Source of the DNA: Luteimicrobium album
GTDB lineage: Bacteria > Actinomycetota > Actinomycetes > Actinomycetales > Cellulomonadaceae
DNA: 64,000 nucleotides
Assembly: GCF_030161555.1 (NCBI RefSeq)
Contig: NZ_BSUK01000001.1
Span: 2,914,001-2,978,000, forward strand
Reading direction: 5' to 3'
In this document: positions 39,841 through 50,775 of the stretch, piece by piece
Numbering within the stretch: the stretch's first letter is position 1
Layout: every line of letters starts with the position of its first letter
Program-made: the position numbers and the translations under genes
The notes under the pieces: generated by a model
Databases searched by the model: none
What the model saw: only the letters and a program-made list of their open reading frames with translations
What the model was told of the DNA's origin: nothing

Positions 39841-40602
39841 GTGCCTGTCGCTCGCCCTGACTCCTTCGCGTTCCGTGCCGTCGCACGCCTCGTCCGGAGC
39901 TTCATGTTCGCCATCACCCGCCGCGACTGGCAGGGGATGGAGCACTTCCCGACGGACAGCGGGTTCATCGCCGCGGCCAACCACGCGACCGACCTGGACG
40001 CGCTGACGTTCGCGCACTACCTGTTCGACGCCGGCTACGAACCGCGGATCCTCGCGAAGGCGTCGCTCTGGAAGGTGCCCGTCGTCGGGTGGGCCCTGCG
40101 GTCCACGCGGATGATCCCGGTGGCACGCGGCTCGGTGGATGCCGGGGCGTCGCTGCGGGTCGCGACCGAGCGGCTGCAGGCGGGCGACTGCGTGGCGATC
40201 TTCCCCGAGGGGACGCTCACGCGTGACCCGGACCTGTGGCCCATGGCGGGCAAGACCGGGATGGCGCGGCTCGCGCTCGCGAGCCGCGTGCCGGTGGTCC
40301 CGATCGCCCAGTGGGGCGCCCAGGAGATCCTCCCGCGCTACTCCAAGCGCTTCCGCCCCTTCCCGCGCAAGCTTGTCCACCTGCACGCCGGCCCGCCCGT
40401 CGACCTGTCGGACCTGTACGACCGGTCCGTCGACACCGTCGTCCTGCGGGAGGCGACGGACCGCGTGCTCGACGCCGTCACGCGTCTCCTCGAGGAGATC
40501 CGGGGAGAGCAGGCGCCGGCGGTGCGGTTCGACCTGCGGCGGCACCCCGAGTACGACACGAAGCAGACGACCTACCCGCCCCTCCCGGAGGACGCACGAT
40601 GA
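39841..40602 (+). CDS. plsC: 1-Acyl-sn-glycerol-3-phosphate acyltransferase
   Basis: A 253-residue PlsC-family protein. The catalytic NHATDLDA (H48, D53) and the glycerol-phosphate-binding FPEGT (from 121) motifs are seen, with a membrane-associated N-terminus. It acylates lysophosphatidic acid in phospholipid synthesis. The GTG start follows TAGGCT by 8 bases. Its stop overlaps the gpsA ATG (ATGA), and the pairing of an acyltransferase with glycerol-3-phosphate dehydrogenase makes biochemical sense. Confidence 0.92.
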   Translation: MPVARPDSFAFRAVARLVRSFMFAITRRDWQGMEHFPTDSGFIAAANHATDLDALTFAHYLFDAGYEPRILAKASLWKVPVVGWALRSTRMIPVARGSVDAGASLRVATERLQAGDCVAIFPEGTLTRDPDLWPMAGKTGMARLALASRVPVVPIAQWGAQEILPRYSKRFRPFPRKLVHLHAGPPVDLSDLYDRSVDTVVLREATDRVLDAVTRLLEEIRGEQAPAVRFDLRRHPEYDTKQTTYPPLPEDAR

Positions 40603-41654
40603 CGGAACCCGCCCCCACGACGAGCCCGGCCACCGACAGGCCGGAGGAGCGCGTCCGGGTGGCAGTGCTCGGCAGCGGCGCGTGGGGCACCACGTTCGCC
40701 GCCGTCATGGCGGACGCGGGCTGCGACGTGACCCTGTGGGCGCGGCGTGAGGACGTGGCCTCCGACGTGCGGGAGAACCACCGCAACGAGGCCTACCTGG
40801 CGGGCGTCGAGCTGCCGGCCGGCGTGACCGCGACGACCGACGCCGCGGAGGCGGTGCGGGGCGCGCGCATCGTCGCCGTCGCCGTCCCGTCGCAGCACGC
40901 ACGCACGGGTCTCGCGCCGTTCGCGGCGCTGCTCGAGCCGGACGCCGTCGTCGTCTCGCTCATGAAGGGCGTCGAGCTCGGCACCGACCGGCGCATGAGC
41001 GAGGTCCTGTCGGAGGTGCTCGACGTCCCGGCGGAGCGCGTCGCCGTGGTCTCGGGCCCCAACCTCGCGAAGGAGATCGCCGCCCAGCAGCCCACGGGGA
41101 CCGTCGTGTCGTGCCCCGACGAGGCCAACGCGCGGCTCGTCGCGGCTGCCTGCACGACTCCCTACTTCCGCCCCTACACCAACACCGACGTCGTCGGCGT
41201 CGAGCTGTGCGGGGCCGCGAAGAACGTCATCGCGCTGGTCGTCGGCATCGCGCAGGGGCGCGGCTACGGCTACAACACCATGGCGACCGTCATCACCCGC
41301 GGCCTCGTCGAGATCACGCGCCTCGGGCTCGCGCTCGGCGCCCAGGTCGAGACGTTCGCGGGGCTCGCGGGCATGGGCGACCTCGTCGCGACGTGCGCCT
41401 CGCCGCTGTCCCGCAACCACACGCTCGGCAAGTACGTGGGCGGCGGGATGTCGCTCGACGAGGCCGTCCGGGCGACCGGCGGGACCGCCGAGGGCGTGAA
41501 GTCGTGCGTGTCGATCCTCGAGCTGGCAGGGCGCCACGACGTCGAGATGCCGATCACCGGGGCTGCGGTCGCCATGATCCACGACGGCAGGTCCGTCGAC
41601 GACGTGACGAGGGCGCTGCTCGGACGGCCGCAGAAGGCCGAGTCGCTGAGCTGA
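40599..41654 (+). CDS. gpsA: Glycerol-3-phosphate dehydrogenase [NAD(P)+]
   Basis: A 351-residue protein. The Rossmann motif VAVLGSGAWGTTFA is at about residues 21-34, the substrate-binding GPNLAKEIA and catalytic CGAAKNVIALVVGIAQG blocks follow, and GLAGMGDLVATCASPLSRN ends the family core. It makes sn-glycerol 3-phosphate from dihydroxyacetone phosphate for phospholipids, feeding PlsC-type acylation. Translationally coupled to plsC. Confidence 0.95.
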   Translation: MTEPAPTTSPATDRPEERVRVAVLGSGAWGTTFAAVMADAGCDVTLWARREDVASDVRENHRNEAYLAGVELPAGVTATTDAAEAVRGARIVAVAVPSQHARTGLAPFAALLEPDAVVVSLMKGVELGTDRRMSEVLSEVLDVPAERVAVVSGPNLAKEIAAQQPTGTVVSCPDEANARLVAAACTTPYFRPYTNTDVVGVELCGAAKNVIALVVGIAQGRGYGYNTMATVITRGLVEITRLGLALGAQVETFAGLAGMGDLVATCASPLSRNHTLGKYVGGGMSLDEAVRATGGTAEGVKSCVSILELAGRHDVEMPITGAAVAMIHDGRSVDDVTRALLGRPQKAESLS

Positions 41655-41671
41655 CGGCCCGCACGGCGGGC

Positions 41672-42844
41672 TCAGAGCAGGGTGCGCAGCGCTTGGTCGA
41701 GGTCGGCCCATAGGTCCTCGGGGTCCTCGATCCCGACGGACAGCCGCAGCAGGTCCTCGGGCACGGTCGGAGACTCGGTCGCGAACCGGCGTCGCCGTTC
41801 GAGGCTCGACTCCACGCCGCCGAGGCTCGTGGCCGGCACCCAGAGCCGGACCGCCGCGACCAGGGCGTCCGCGCCCTCGCACCCACCGACCGGCCGCAGG
41901 CCGACGATCGAGCCGTAGCCGCGCATGAGGCGGCTCGCGCGCTCGTGACCCGGGTCGCCCGGCAGGGACGGGTGCCGCACCTGCGCGACCGCGGGGTGCT
42001 CGGCCAGACGTCCTGCGAGCAGGGCGGCGGTCGCCTGCGACCGCTCGACGCGCAGCGCGAGCGTGCGCAGCCCGCGCAGCGCGAGCCAGACCTCGCTCGG
42101 GCCCGCGATCGCGCCGTGCTGCGCGCGGTAGCCGTGCAGCGCCGCCCGGAGGTCGGGGTCGTCGGTCACGGCCGCGCCGAGCACGACGTCCGAGTGTCCG
42201 GCCAGGTACTTCGTCACCGAGTGCACGACGACGTCCGCCCCCACGCCAGCGGGTTCTGCCCGAGCGGGGTCGCGAAGGTGTTGTCGACGGCGGTGAGCCA
42301 GCCGCGGTCGCGCGCCGCCGCGATCAGCGCGGGGACGTCCGCGACCTCGAGCATCGGGTTGGTCGGGGACTCGAGCCACAGCAGCCCCCGCCCGTCGCCT
42401 GTGGCGTCGTCGAGCGCGGCGACGACCGCGTCCGTGTCCTCGACGTCGACCCGCACGATCCGGACCCCGTGCCGGCGCTCCAGCTCGTCCGCGAGGCCCA
42501 GGGCGGCCTGGTACGCGTGCTGCGGGACGACGATCGCGCCGTCGTCGGGCACCTGGGCGAACACGGCCGCGATCGCGGCGAGGCCCGACCCGAAGACGAG
42601 CGCCGGGAGGGTGGCGCCCTCGAGCGCGGCGAGCGCCTCCTCGAAGGGTGACCACGTCTCGGTGCCCATGCGGGCGTAGAGCAGGTCGCCGGCCGGCGGC
42701 TCGCCCTGCGAGACGTAGGTCGAGCTCAGCACCACCGGGGGTTGAGCGGGGCACCGGGGGTCCGCGGTGGCCGGCCGGCGGTGACGGCGACGGTGGACGG
42801 GTCGAGCGGGCGCGAGCCGTGGACGGGCAGGTCGGGGAGGTCAC
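41672..42844 (-). CDS. Cys/Met-metabolism PLP enzyme, cystathionine gamma-synthase/lyase-like (frameshifts)
   Basis: About 395 residues of the trans-sulfuration family. The PLP lysine is in VVHSVTKYLAGHSDVVLGA; LYARMGTETWSPFEEALAALEG, PQHAYQAAL, LWLESPTNPMLEVAD and SLGGVESSLERR are family blocks. Missing bases at about 42742 (C5 run) and 42245 (G4/G5 run), and probably one near 42815, break the frame. The GTG at 42844 follows TAGGCT by 6 bases and is divergent from ddl. Synthase and lyase cannot be told apart here. Confidence 0.83.
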   Translation of the reverse strand: MTSPTCPSTARARSTRPPSPSPPAGHRGPPVPRSTPGGAELDLRLAGRAAGRRPALRPHGHRDVVTLRGGARRARGRHPPGARLRVGPRRDRGRVRPGARRRRDRRPAARVPGRPGPRGRAGAPARGPDRAGRRRGHGRGRRRARRRHRRRAGAAVARVPDQPDARGRGRPRADRGGARPRLAHRRRQHLRDPARAEPAGVGADVVVHSVTKYLAGHSDVVLGAAVTDDPDLRAALHGYRAQHGAIAGPSEVWLALRGLRTLALRVERSQATAALLAGRLAEHPAVAQVRHPSLPGDPGHERASRLMRGYGSIVGLRPVGGCEGADALVAAVRLWVPATSLGGVESSLERRRRFATESPTVPEDLLRLSVGIEDPEDLWADLDQALRTLL

Positions 42845-42889
42845 CCGACAAGCCTAGGGTGCCGTCGCGCTCGGGTAGTCTCGACCGCG

Positions 42890-44046
42890 ATGTCTACAGC
42901 GCCTATGGCCTCCACGCAGCCCGCTACTCCCGCCTCCTCGCGCAAGCCCCGGGTCATGGTCCTCTTCGGAGGGCGCTCCGGCGAGCACGCCATCTCCTGC
43001 GCGACCGCGGCCGGTGTGCTGCGCGCGATCGACCGCGACCGGTACGACGTCGTCCCCGTCGGGATCACGCGCGACGGCCGCTGGGTCGTCGCGGCCGACG
43101 AGCCGGAACGCTGGGAGATCACGGCCGGGCAGCTTCCCGAGGTGGTCGCGAGCGACGGCGAGGTCGTCGTGCCGCTGTCCGTGGGCGACCGCCGGCTGCG
43201 GGTCCTCGACGCGCTCGAGCCGCCCCGCGAGCTCGGCGAGGTCGACGTCGTGTTCCCGCTGCTGCACGGGCCGTTCGGCGAGGACGGCACCCTGCAGGGC
43301 CTGTTCGAGCTCGCGGACCTGCACTACGTGGGGGCCGGCGTGCTCGCGTCCGCGGTCGGCATGGACAAGCACTACATGAAGCTCGTGCTCGCGGGCCAGG
43401 GCATCCCCGTCGCCCCGTACACGGTCGTGCAGCCGGGGGAGTGGGAGCGCGACCCGGAAGGGGTGCGTGCGCGCGTCGAGCCGCTCGGCCTGCCGCTGTT
43501 CGTCAAGCCCGCGCGGGCCGGGTCGAGCCTCGGCATCTCGCGCGTCGACGACCTCGACGACCTGGCCGCGGCGCTCACGGAGGCGCAGCGGCACGACCCG
43601 AAGGTGCTCGTCGAGTCCGGCGTCGACGGGCGGGAGATCGAGTGCGCGGTGCTGGGCAGCCGCGACGGGGAGCGCCCCGCGCGTCGCTCCCGGGCGAGAT
43701 CGCGGTGACCGGCGACGCCCACGCGTTCTACGACTTCGAGGCCAAGTACCTCGACGAGTCGAGCGTCGAGCTGAGCTGCCCCGCCGACCTGCCCGACGAC
43801 GTCACGCAGCGCGTGCGCGACCTCGCCGTACGCACCTTCGAGGCCATCGGCGCCGAGGGCCTGTCGCGTGTCGACGTGTTCGTCACCACGGGTGGCGACG
43901 TCGTGGTGAACGAGATCAACACCATGCCGGGCTTTACACCGCTGTCGATGTACCCGCGCATGTGGGCGGCGTCCGGGCTCGACTACCCCGCGCTCGTCGA
44001 CGAACTCGTGCAGCTCGCCCTCGAGCGACCGACAGGGCTGCGCTGA
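42890..44046 (+). CDS. ddl: D-alanine--D-alanine ligase (one frameshift)
   Basis: About 385 residues of the ATP-grasp D-Ala-D-Ala ligase, an essential peptidoglycan enzyme. Seen are VMVLFGGRSGEHAISC, PLLHGPFGEDGTLQGLFE, the MDKHYMKLVLAGQGIPV segment, FVKPARAGSSLGISRV and, after the shift, HAFYDFEAKYLDES and VVNEINTMPGFTPLSMYPRM. At about 43678 one C is missing from CCCC; restoring it reads GERPRASLPGEIAVTG. The ATG follows TAGTCT by 8 bases. An essential gene with a break suggests a sequence error. Confidence 0.93.
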
Positions 44047-44052
44047 ACTGAC

Positions 44053-44558
44053 TCAGCCGGTGCAGGTCGTGGTGGCCCTGACGTCGAGCACGGCGGGCGC
44101 GACGTCGACCAGCGCGACGGTGGGCTGGCCCTCGCCGAGCGCCCGGGGCACCCGGACCTCGATCGCGGGGTCGCGCCCGTAGGTCACGAACGTCCAGCCC
44201 GTCGAGGTCTCGGCCGTGATCCAGTCGACGCTCGTGCCGTCCGGGTTCGCGATGGACTGGCACTGGTCGGACGGACCGGGCTGCGCGACGCCGCAGCGCA
44301 GCGTGATCGCGCCCCCGCGCTGCCCCAGGCCGACGTCGCCTGGCTCGAGGTGGTTCGCTGGTCCTGTCCCGCGACCTGGTCGGGCAGGTCGAGGATCACG
44401 TCCGCGCACGCGGGGTCGGTGGCGTGCGTCGCGACGGGCACGGTGATGACGGGCGAGCAGGCCGAGACGCCGGCACCCACGACGGCGGCGCCGAGGAGCA
44501 GGCCGGCGGTGCGGCGTCGGCGGGGCGCGCGGAGCGAGGGCGGCGACGAGCGGGGCAC
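44053..44558 (-). CDS. DUF3515 lipoprotein (one frameshift)
   Basis: About 168 residues. A basic N-terminus, a hydrophobic stretch and the lipobox VSAC (TAGLLLGAAVVGAGVSAC) mark a lipoprotein. The mature part with CADVILDLPDQVAGQ, ITLRCGVAQPGPSDQCQ and DWITAETSTGWTFVTYGRDPAIEVRVP matches DUF3515, known from Actinobacteria beside ddl and thiL, as here. The frame shifts near 44370. The GTG follows TACGGT by 6 bases. Function unknown. Confidence 0.8.
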
Positions 44559-44610
44559 GGCGACACCGTAGCGAGCGGACCTGGGAGCGGGCGCCGTTAG
44601 GGTTGCTCCC

Positions 44611-45647
44611 GTGCCTGCGTCCCCTGCGCCCGGTCTCGGCGGCCCCCTCGTCCGGGACGTGTCCGAGGAGCAGCTCCTCGCCGCGATCTTCCCTCTCCTG
44701 CCCGCGGGCGCCGCGACCCTGGTCGGCCCGGGCGACGACGCGGCGGTCGTCGCGGCGCCGGACGGCCGCTTCGTCGTCTCCACGGACGTCCTCGTGGAGG
44801 ACCGGCACTTCCGGCGGGCCCGGTCCACCGGGTACGACGTCGGCCGCCGGGCCGCGGCACAGAACCTGGCCGACGTGGCCGCGATGGGTGCGCGGCCCAC
44901 GGCCCTCGTCGTGTCGCTCGTCGTGCCGGGGGACGTCCCGGTCGCCTGGGTGACCGGCCTCGCGCGCGGGCTCGCGGAGGCGTGCTCGCCCGTCGGGGCG
45001 GCGGTCGTCGGGGGCGACCTGTCCGGGGGTGACGCGATCGTGGTCGCGGTGACCGTGCACGGCGACCTCGAGGGACGCGAGGCCGTCCTCCGGTCGGGCG
45101 CGCGTCCCGGGGACGTCGTCGCGCACACGGGGGTCCTCGGCTGGGGTGCCGCCGGGTTCGCGCTCCTGGAGGCGGGGGCGGTGCCCGACGCGGCCGCGGG
45201 CGATCCGGGGCCCGCGCTGCTCGCAGCCCGGCACCTCGTCCCGGAGCCCCCGCTCGACGCCGGACCCGCCGCGGCCCGCGCCGGTGCGACGGCCATGCTC
45301 GACGTCTCCGACGGGCTGCTCCGCGACGCCGGCCGCCTCGCCCGTGCGAGCGGCGTCGTCGTCGACCTGGACCCCGAGCTGCTCGACGCGGACGCGTCGC
45401 TGACGACCGCGGCCCGTGCCGTGGCGCCGGACGGTGACCCGGACGCCGTCGTGCGCGCCTGGGTGCTGGGCGGGGAGAGGACCACGGGCTCCTGGCGACG
45501 TTCCCCGCCGGGGCGGTGCTCCCGCCCGGCTACCGCACCGTCGGGGCGGTCCGCGCCGCGCGCACGGGCGAGGCGCCGGGCGTGCTCGTGGCGGGCGCGG
45601 AGCCCGACGTCCCGACCGGCTGGGACCACTTCGCCGCAGGCTCCTGA
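44611..45647 (+). CDS. thiL: Thiamine-monophosphate kinase (one frameshift)
   Basis: About 345 residues of the PurM/AIR-synthase fold. It phosphorylates thiamine phosphate to thiamine diphosphate. Seen are VGPGDDAAVV, VSTDVLVEDRHFR, AAQNLADVAAMGARP, VGGDLSGGDAIVVAVTVHG and AMLDVSDGLLRDAGRLA. Near 45480 the frame breaks inside the expected GGEDH motif and continues as LLATFPAGAVLPPGYRTVG, ending WDHFAAGS. The GTG follows TAGGGT by 7 bases, divergent from the DUF3515 gene. Confidence 0.9.
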
Positions 45648-45688
45648 CGCGCCGTCGTCGGGCCGCCGGGTCGCCGGCTCGGGATGGG

Positions 45689-46213
45689 TCAGCCCCGGCG
45701 GAAGCGCACCTCGGTGATGTCGGCGCCGCCGATGTCCTCGCGGCGCTCGACGCCGTCCGTCTGGAAGCCGTGGCGCCGGTAGAAGTGGCGGGCGCGGTCG
45801 TTGTCGGCGATCACCCACAGCGAGACCGGGGTGCCGGGCCTCACCTCGCCGAGGACCGTGCGCATGAGGTCGCGCGCGACGCCGCGGCCCCACGCCTCGG
45901 GGTCGAGGTAGATCGCGTAGAGCTCGAGGTCGCCCGGCTCGGCGTCCTCGTCGCGGGCAGGGCCGAGCGTCGCGAAGCCGAGCGTGCGGCCCTGGGACGA
46001 CGCGATCCAGGTGTGGGCCACGGACTCGCTCAGGGACTTGCGCCAGAGCTCGGCCCGTCGCTCGACGTCGAGCGAGGCGAGATAGGCGTCGGGCACGATG
46101 CCCGCGTAGGCGCCGCGCCAGGAGGCGATGTGGACGGTCGCGATCGCGTCGGCGTCGTCCACCGTCGCGCGTCGGATGGTGACGGTGTCAGGCTCGATGG
46201 CACCCAGGTCCAC
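45689..46213 (-). CDS. GNAT-family N-acetyltransferase
   Basis: A 174-residue acetyltransferase. It begins with TVTIRRATVDDADAIATVH; the acetyl-CoA loop is EAWGRGVARDLMRTV and the late VIADNDRARHFYRRHGF is typical. The GTG at 46213 has GAGGGGG 5 bases upstream; an in-frame ATG at 46264 would add 17 residues. The substrate is unknown. Confidence 0.85.
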   Translation of the reverse strand: MDLGAIEPDTVTIRRATVDDADAIATVHIASWRGAYAGIVPDAYLASLDVERRAELWRKSLSESVAHTWIASSQGRTLGFATLGPARDEDAEPGDLELYAIYLDPEAWGRGVARDLMRTVLGEVRPGTPVSLWVIADNDRARHFYRRHGFQTDGVERREDIGGADITEVRFRRG

Positions 46214-46320
46214 GAAGGCCCCCTCGTTTGTCGGCGTGAGCGGTGACTCCCTCCAGGGTGCCATCCGGGCCGGTGCGGGTCGACCCCGGATCCACCCGGA
46301 GACGACCCCGAGAAAACGAC

Positions 46321-46356
46321 CGACGCCCGCCGGTCCAGGAGGACCGACGGGCGTCG
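46321..46356 (-). terminator. rpmB terminator
   Basis: A 16-bp stem (46321-46336 with 46341-46356, one G-U wobble) around a four-base loop. On the minus strand it follows the rpmB stop by about 22 bases and is followed by GTCGTTTTCTCGG, a Rho-independent pattern. Confidence 0.8.
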
Positions 46357-46378
46357 TGAGGTCGAGCGGTGCGCCGGC

Positions 46379-46569
46379 TCAGGCCGGGCGGGTCACCTTG
46401 CCGGCCTTGAGGCACGAGGTGCACACGTTCACGCGCTTGGGGGTGCCCCCACGATGGCGCGGACGCGCTGGATGTTCGGGTTCCAGCGGCGCTTGGTACG
46501 CACGTGCGAGTGCGAGATGCTGTGCCCGAAGCCCGGGCCCTTGCCGCAGACGTCGCAGTTGGCAGCCAC
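46379..46569 (-). CDS. rpmB: 50S ribosomal protein L28 (one frameshift)
   Basis: The restored protein is 63 residues, normal for bacterial L28. The N-terminal part ([20 protein letters not shown], then [18 protein letters not shown]) carries a CxxC zinc pair; the second pair is in [13 protein letters not shown] in another frame. At about 46440 a GGGGG run should be GGGGGG to give [13 protein letters not shown] real frameshift here would destroy the second zinc pair. The GTG start has AGGAG 8 bases upstream. The rpmB-fakA-recG neighbourhood is common in bacteria. Confidence 0.93.
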
Positions 46570-46800
46570 GGTTTGCTCCTGATCGTCGTGCACGCCCGAG
46601 CCACGGCCAGGCGATGAGTGGTCGAATGTCCGCACCCTGGGTGTACCGGACCCGGAGGGGTCGTCCACACGTGCGGCCGTTGCCCGACGTCGCCAGGCAA
46701 CCTCGATATGGTAGCCGACGATCGGCGTGCGCCCCAAACCCTGCCGGGTCGTCCCTGCCGGGACGCGCACGAGAACAGCGTACCGAGGAGGCCTCGTCCC

Positions 46801-48462
46801 GTGACCGACGGCATCGCCGCGCCCACCGTCCGTGCGTGGGCTCGCCTGGCCGTGCGCGCGCTCGAGGACGCGGCCGGACCGCTCGACCGGGCGAACGTGT
46901 TCCCCGTGCCCGACGCCGACACCGGGACCAACCTCGTGCTGACCGTCCGCGAGGGAGCGGCGGCGGTCGGCGCGACCGCGCCCGGCACGGACGGGGCCGC
47001 GACGGCCGCCGCGTTCGCGCGCGGGTGCCTGTTCGGCGCCCGCGGCAACTCGGGCGTCATCGTCGCGGCGTGGGTCGGGGCGCTCGTGGCCGCGTGGGGC
47101 TCGGGGCCGGTCACGGCCCTCGCCGAGGCGGCCCGCGCCGCCCGCACGGCCGTCGCCGACCCGGCGGACGGCACCGCGCTCACCGCAGCGGACGAGGCCG
47201 CGCTCGCGGCACGACGGGCCGCGGACGGAGCGCTGCTCGCCGTCCTCGTCGCGGCCTGCGACGGCGCCACGGAGGCCGTCCTGCGCAGCCCCGGCGACCT
47301 CGGCCCTCGCGGGCAGGGGCGGCTCGACGCCGGCGCGCAGGGGCTGCGCCTCGTCCTGGGCGCGCTGGCCGCCGCGTGCGGTGGGACGGACCCCGCGCTC
47401 GTGCGCGTCGTGGCGGAGGTCGCGCCGGGTGTGTCGGTGGCGGACGGCAGGCTGGACGCCGTGACCGTGCCCCCATCCCCGCCGCCGTCGGACGAGCTCG
47501 AGGTGATGTTCACGCTCGACGTGCCGACCCCGGACGAGCCCGCGGCCGGTGACCCGGCGTCCGCGGCACCCGACGTCGCGGACGCGATGCGGGCGGTGCT
47601 GTCCGGCACGGGGACGTCGGTCGCCGTGGTCGGCGGGGACGGGACCTGGCGGGGCCACGTCCACACCGCCGACCCGGGCCGTGCGCTCGATGCCGCGGCG
47701 CAGGTCGCGAGCGACGCGGGAGGGCGGCTGCGCGACGTCCAGGTCCAGGACCTCACCCAGGTCCGCGAGGGCGGGCTCGGCGTCGTCGCGGTGACGTCCG
47801 CGCCCGGCCTGGTCACCGAGCTCGCCCGTGCCGGCGCCGTCGTGCTCGCGCACGGCCGGCGCCGGACGCCGCCCGGCCCGTCGGCCCTCCGTCGCGCGTT
47901 CGAGGAGACGCGCGCCCACGTCGTCCTGCTCGTCGCGCCGCCCGGGACCCCCGTGCCCGACGACGAGGAGCCCGTCTCGGGTGAGCACGCGCCGGTCGTC
48001 GTCCACGTGTGGACGCCGACCGACGCCCACACGGTGTCGGCGCTCGCCGCGCTGGCCACCGTCCCGCCGCCCGCGGCCGACGCCGACGGCGCGGGGGCCG
48101 TCGTGGACGTCGACGCGCTCGTCGCGGCCGCCGTCCGGACGCGCGACGTCGTGGACCGCGTCCGGGGCGCCGTCCTGCCCACCGCGTGGGGCAGCGCGGT
48201 GGGTGTCGTCGAGGCGCTGCTGGCGACGGCCGGTGCCGGTGCGCCGGGGCCCTCGGGGGCGGTCGTGCTCGTCGCCGGGGAGAACGCCGACCAGGACCTG
48301 ATCGCCCGCGTGGTCGAGCACGTCGAGGCACGGGACCCCGGTGCCGAGGTCCTCGTCCTGGCGTCGGGGCGCGACGACGCCGTGGTGCACGTCGGGGTCG
48401 AGCCGCCTCCGAGCGAGGCCCCGGCTCCCTCGGACGCGGGCGGCGCGGCGGGCGCGGCATGA
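46801..48462 (+). CDS. DAK2/DegV-associated kinase-like protein (FakA/YloV family)
   Basis: A 553-residue protein. The N-terminal DhaL-type (DAK2) domain has [13 protein letters not shown], which binds Mg-ATP, and [17 protein letters not shown] middle domain follows with [10 protein letters not shown] and [19 protein letters not shown], then a C-terminal domain. In Firmicutes the homologue FakA phosphorylates fatty acids with a FakB partner; that role here is inferred. It lies between rpmB (divergent) and recG (ATGA overlap), the usual yloV-recG order. Confidence 0.87.
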   Translation: MTDGIAAPTVRAWARLAVRALEDAAGPLDRANVFPVPDADTGTNLVLTVREGAAAVGATAPGTDGAATAAAFARGCLFGARGNSGVIVAAWVGALVAAWGSGPVTALAEAARAARTAVADPADGTALTAADEAALAARRAADGALLAVLVAACDGATEAVLRSPGDLGPRGQGRLDAGAQGLRLVLGALAAACGGTDPALVRVVAEVAPGVSVADGRLDAVTVPPSPPPSDELEVMFTLDVPTPDEPAAGDPASAAPDVADAMRAVLSGTGTSVAVVGGDGTWRGHVHTADPGRALDAAAQVASDAGGRLRDVQVQDLTQVREGGLGVVAVTSAPGLVTELARAGAVVLAHGRRRTPPGPSALRRAFEETRAHVVLLVAPPGTPVPDDEEPVSGEHAPVVVHVWTPTDAHTVSALAALATVPPPAADADGAGAVVDVDALVAAAVRTRDVVDRVRGAVLPTAWGSAVGVVEALLATAGAGAPGPSGAVVLVAGENADQDLIARVVEHVEARDPGAEVLVLASGRDDAVVHVGVEPPPSEAPAPSDAGGAAGAA

Positions 48463-50747
48463 CGGTCGACGACGGGCAGCCCTGGGCGGAGGGGCCGCTC
48501 GGGCAGCCGCTCCGCAAGGCGCTCGGCACCCGGACCGCGAACGCGCTCGCCAAGCTCGGGCTCGAGACGGTCGGCGACCTCGTCGACCACGTGCCGCGCC
48601 GCTACGACGAGCCCGGGCGGCTCACCGACCTGCGCTCGTTGCAGATCGGCGAGCACGTCACGGTGCTCGCGCGGGTCCGCTCGGCGACCGTGACACGCAT
48701 GCGCTCGCGTGCGGGCGCGATGCTCCACGCCGTCGTGACCGACGGCGCCGGCGAGCTCGACCTGACCTTCTTCGCGAAGGGGCAGGGCGGGCTGCGGCAC
48801 CACGAGCACCAGCTCGCCGCCGGCCGCACGGGGCTGTTCACCGGCACCGTCAGCGTCTACCGAGGGCGCCGGCAGCTCACGCACCCCCAGTACCAGGTCT
48901 TCGGCGCGGACACCGGGGTCGACGAGGCGGAGGCCGCGCTCGAGGACGCGAGCCGCCCCATCCCGATCTACCCGGCCGGCGCCTCGGTGCCCTCGTGGCA
49001 GATCCACAAGGCCGTCCAGACGGTCCTGGGCCCGCTGCGCGAGGACGACGTGCCCGACCCGCTGCCGCTCACGCTGCGCGAGCGTCGGCACCTGTCCACG
49101 CGGCTCGAGGCGCTGCGGGACGTCCACCTGCCCGCCGCGGACGAGGACTGGCGGCGGGGGCGGCGCCGGCTGCGGTTCGAGGAGGCCTTCGTCCTGCAGA
49201 CGGCGCTCGCGCAGCGGCGGGCGGCGGTGGCCCGGGAGCCCGCGACGGCCCGCCCGCTCCGGGCTCCCGGCACGCCCAGCCTGCTCGCCGACTTCGACGC
49301 GGCGCTCCCGTTCGACCTCACCGCAGGTCAGCGTGCGGTGGGCGAGCAGCTCGCCCACGACCTCGCCGCCGACCGGCCGATGCAGCGCCTGCTCCAGGGC
49401 GAGGTCGGCTCGGGCAAGACCGTCGTCGCGCTGCGCGCCATGCTCCAGGTCGTCGACGCGGGCGGCCAGGCCGCGCTCCTGGCGCCCACGGAGGTCCTGG
49501 CGGCCCAGCACGCCCGGTCGCTCCGGTCGCTCCTCGGACCGCTCGCCGAGGGCGGCCTGCTGGGCGGTGCCGAGCACGGGACCCGGGTCGCCCTGCTCAC
49601 GGGATCGCTCGGCGCGGCAGCCCGCAAGCAGGCGCTGCTCGACGCGGCGAGCGGGTCCGCCGGGATCGTCGTCGGGACGCACGCGCTCCTCGGCGAGCAC
49701 GTCCAGTTCGCCGACCTCGGGCTCGTCGTCGTCGACGAGCAGCACCGGTTCGGCGTCGAGCAGCGCGACGCCCTGCGCGCCAAGGGCGACCGGCAGGCGC
49801 ACGTCCTCGTCATGACGGCGACCCCCATCCCACGGACCGTCGCCATGACCGTGTTCGGCGACCTCGAGACGTCGACGCTCACCGAGGTGCCGGCGGGCCG
49901 CTCGGGCGTCGTGACGCACGTCGTGCCTGCCTCCAACCCGACATGGGTGGCCCGGACGTGGCAGCGCGTGCGCGAGGAGGTCGACGCGAGCCACCGGGCC
50001 TACGTCGTGGCGCCGCGGATCCATCCCGACGACGCGCCCGCGGGCGGCCGGGCGGACGCGGCCTCTGCGCTCGTCGAGACGGACGACGTGCTGGAGTTCC
50101 TCGTCGAGCCCGAGGACGGCGGCGAACGGGCACCGCTGCGCGCCGTCCTGGAGGTGGTCGAGGAGCTGAGGGGCACACCGGCGCTCGCGGGCGTCCCGGT
50201 CGGCGTGCTGCACGGCCAGCTCCCGCCGGCGGACAAGGAGCGGGCGATGGCGGACTTCGCGTCCGGCCGCACGCCCGTGCTGGTGTCCACGACGGTCGTC
50301 GAGGTGGGCGTCGACGTGGCGGAGGCGACGGTCATGGTCGTGCTCGACGCCGACCGGTTCGGGATCTCGCAGCTCCACCAGCTCCGGGGGCGGGTGGGAC
50401 GCGGGAGCGCGCCCGGCCTGTGCCTGCTCGTGTCCGACGCGGAGCCCGGCACGCCGGCGCGCGAGCGGCTCGACGCCCTCGCCTCGACGTCCGACGGCTT
50501 CGAGCTCGCGCGCCGCGACCTCGAGCTGCGCCGCGAGGGCGACGTGCTCGGAGCCGCGCAGTCGGGCCGTGCGTCGTCGCTGCGGCTCCTGCGGGTGCTC
50601 ACGGACGCGGAGCTCATCGCGGACGCGCGCACCGAGGCGACGGCCGTCGTCGGACAGGACCCGGACCTCCTGACGTACCCCGCGCTCGCGGCGGCGATCG
50701 CGGAACGGCTCGACCCGGAACGTGAGGAGTTCCTCGAGCGGGCGTGA
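48459..50747 (+). CDS. recG: ATP-dependent DNA helicase RecG
   Basis: A 762-residue protein acting on stalled forks and recombination intermediates. The N-terminal wedge domain with an OB fold (about residues 55-150) has [18 protein letters not shown]. Walker [15 protein letters not shown] is at about 313-326, motif [13 protein letters not shown] at about 426, [18 protein letters not shown] is motif III, and [11 protein letters not shown] is motif VI with the TRG region after it. Coupled to the upstream kinase-like gene. Frame intact. Confidence 0.95.
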   Translation: MTVDDGQPWAEGPLGQPLRKALGTRTANALAKLGLETVGDLVDHVPRRYDEPGRLTDLRSLQIGEHVTVLARVRSATVTRMRSRAGAMLHAVVTDGAGELDLTFFAKGQGGLRHHEHQLAAGRTGLFTGTVSVYRGRRQLTHPQYQVFGADTGVDEAEAALEDASRPIPIYPAGASVPSWQIHKAVQTVLGPLREDDVPDPLPLTLRERRHLSTRLEALRDVHLPAADEDWRRGRRRLRFEEAFVLQTALAQRRAAVAREPATARPLRAPGTPSLLADFDAALPFDLTAGQRAVGEQLAHDLAADRPMQRLLQGEVGSGKTVVALRAMLQVVDAGGQAALLAPTEVLAAQHARSLRSLLGPLAEGGLLGGAEHGTRVALLTGSLGAAARKQALLDAASGSAGIVVGTHALLGEHVQFADLGLVVVDEQHRFGVEQRDALRAKGDRQAHVLVMTATPIPRTVAMTVFGDLETSTLTEVPAGRSGVVTHVVPASNPTWVARTWQRVREEVDASHRAYVVAPRIHPDDAPAGGRADAASALVETDDVLEFLVEPEDGGERAPLRAVLEVVEELRGTPALAGVPVGVLHGQLPPADKERAMADFASGRTPVLVSTTVVEVGVDVAEATVMVVLDADRFGISQLHQLRGRVGRGSAPGLCLLVSDAEPGTPARERLDALASTSDGFELARRDLELRREGDVLGAAQSGRASSLRLLRVLTDAELIADARTEATAVVGQDPDLLTYPALAAAIAERLDPEREEFLERA

Positions 50748-50775
50748 GCGAGTCCGCGCTCGATAGGCTCGGGCC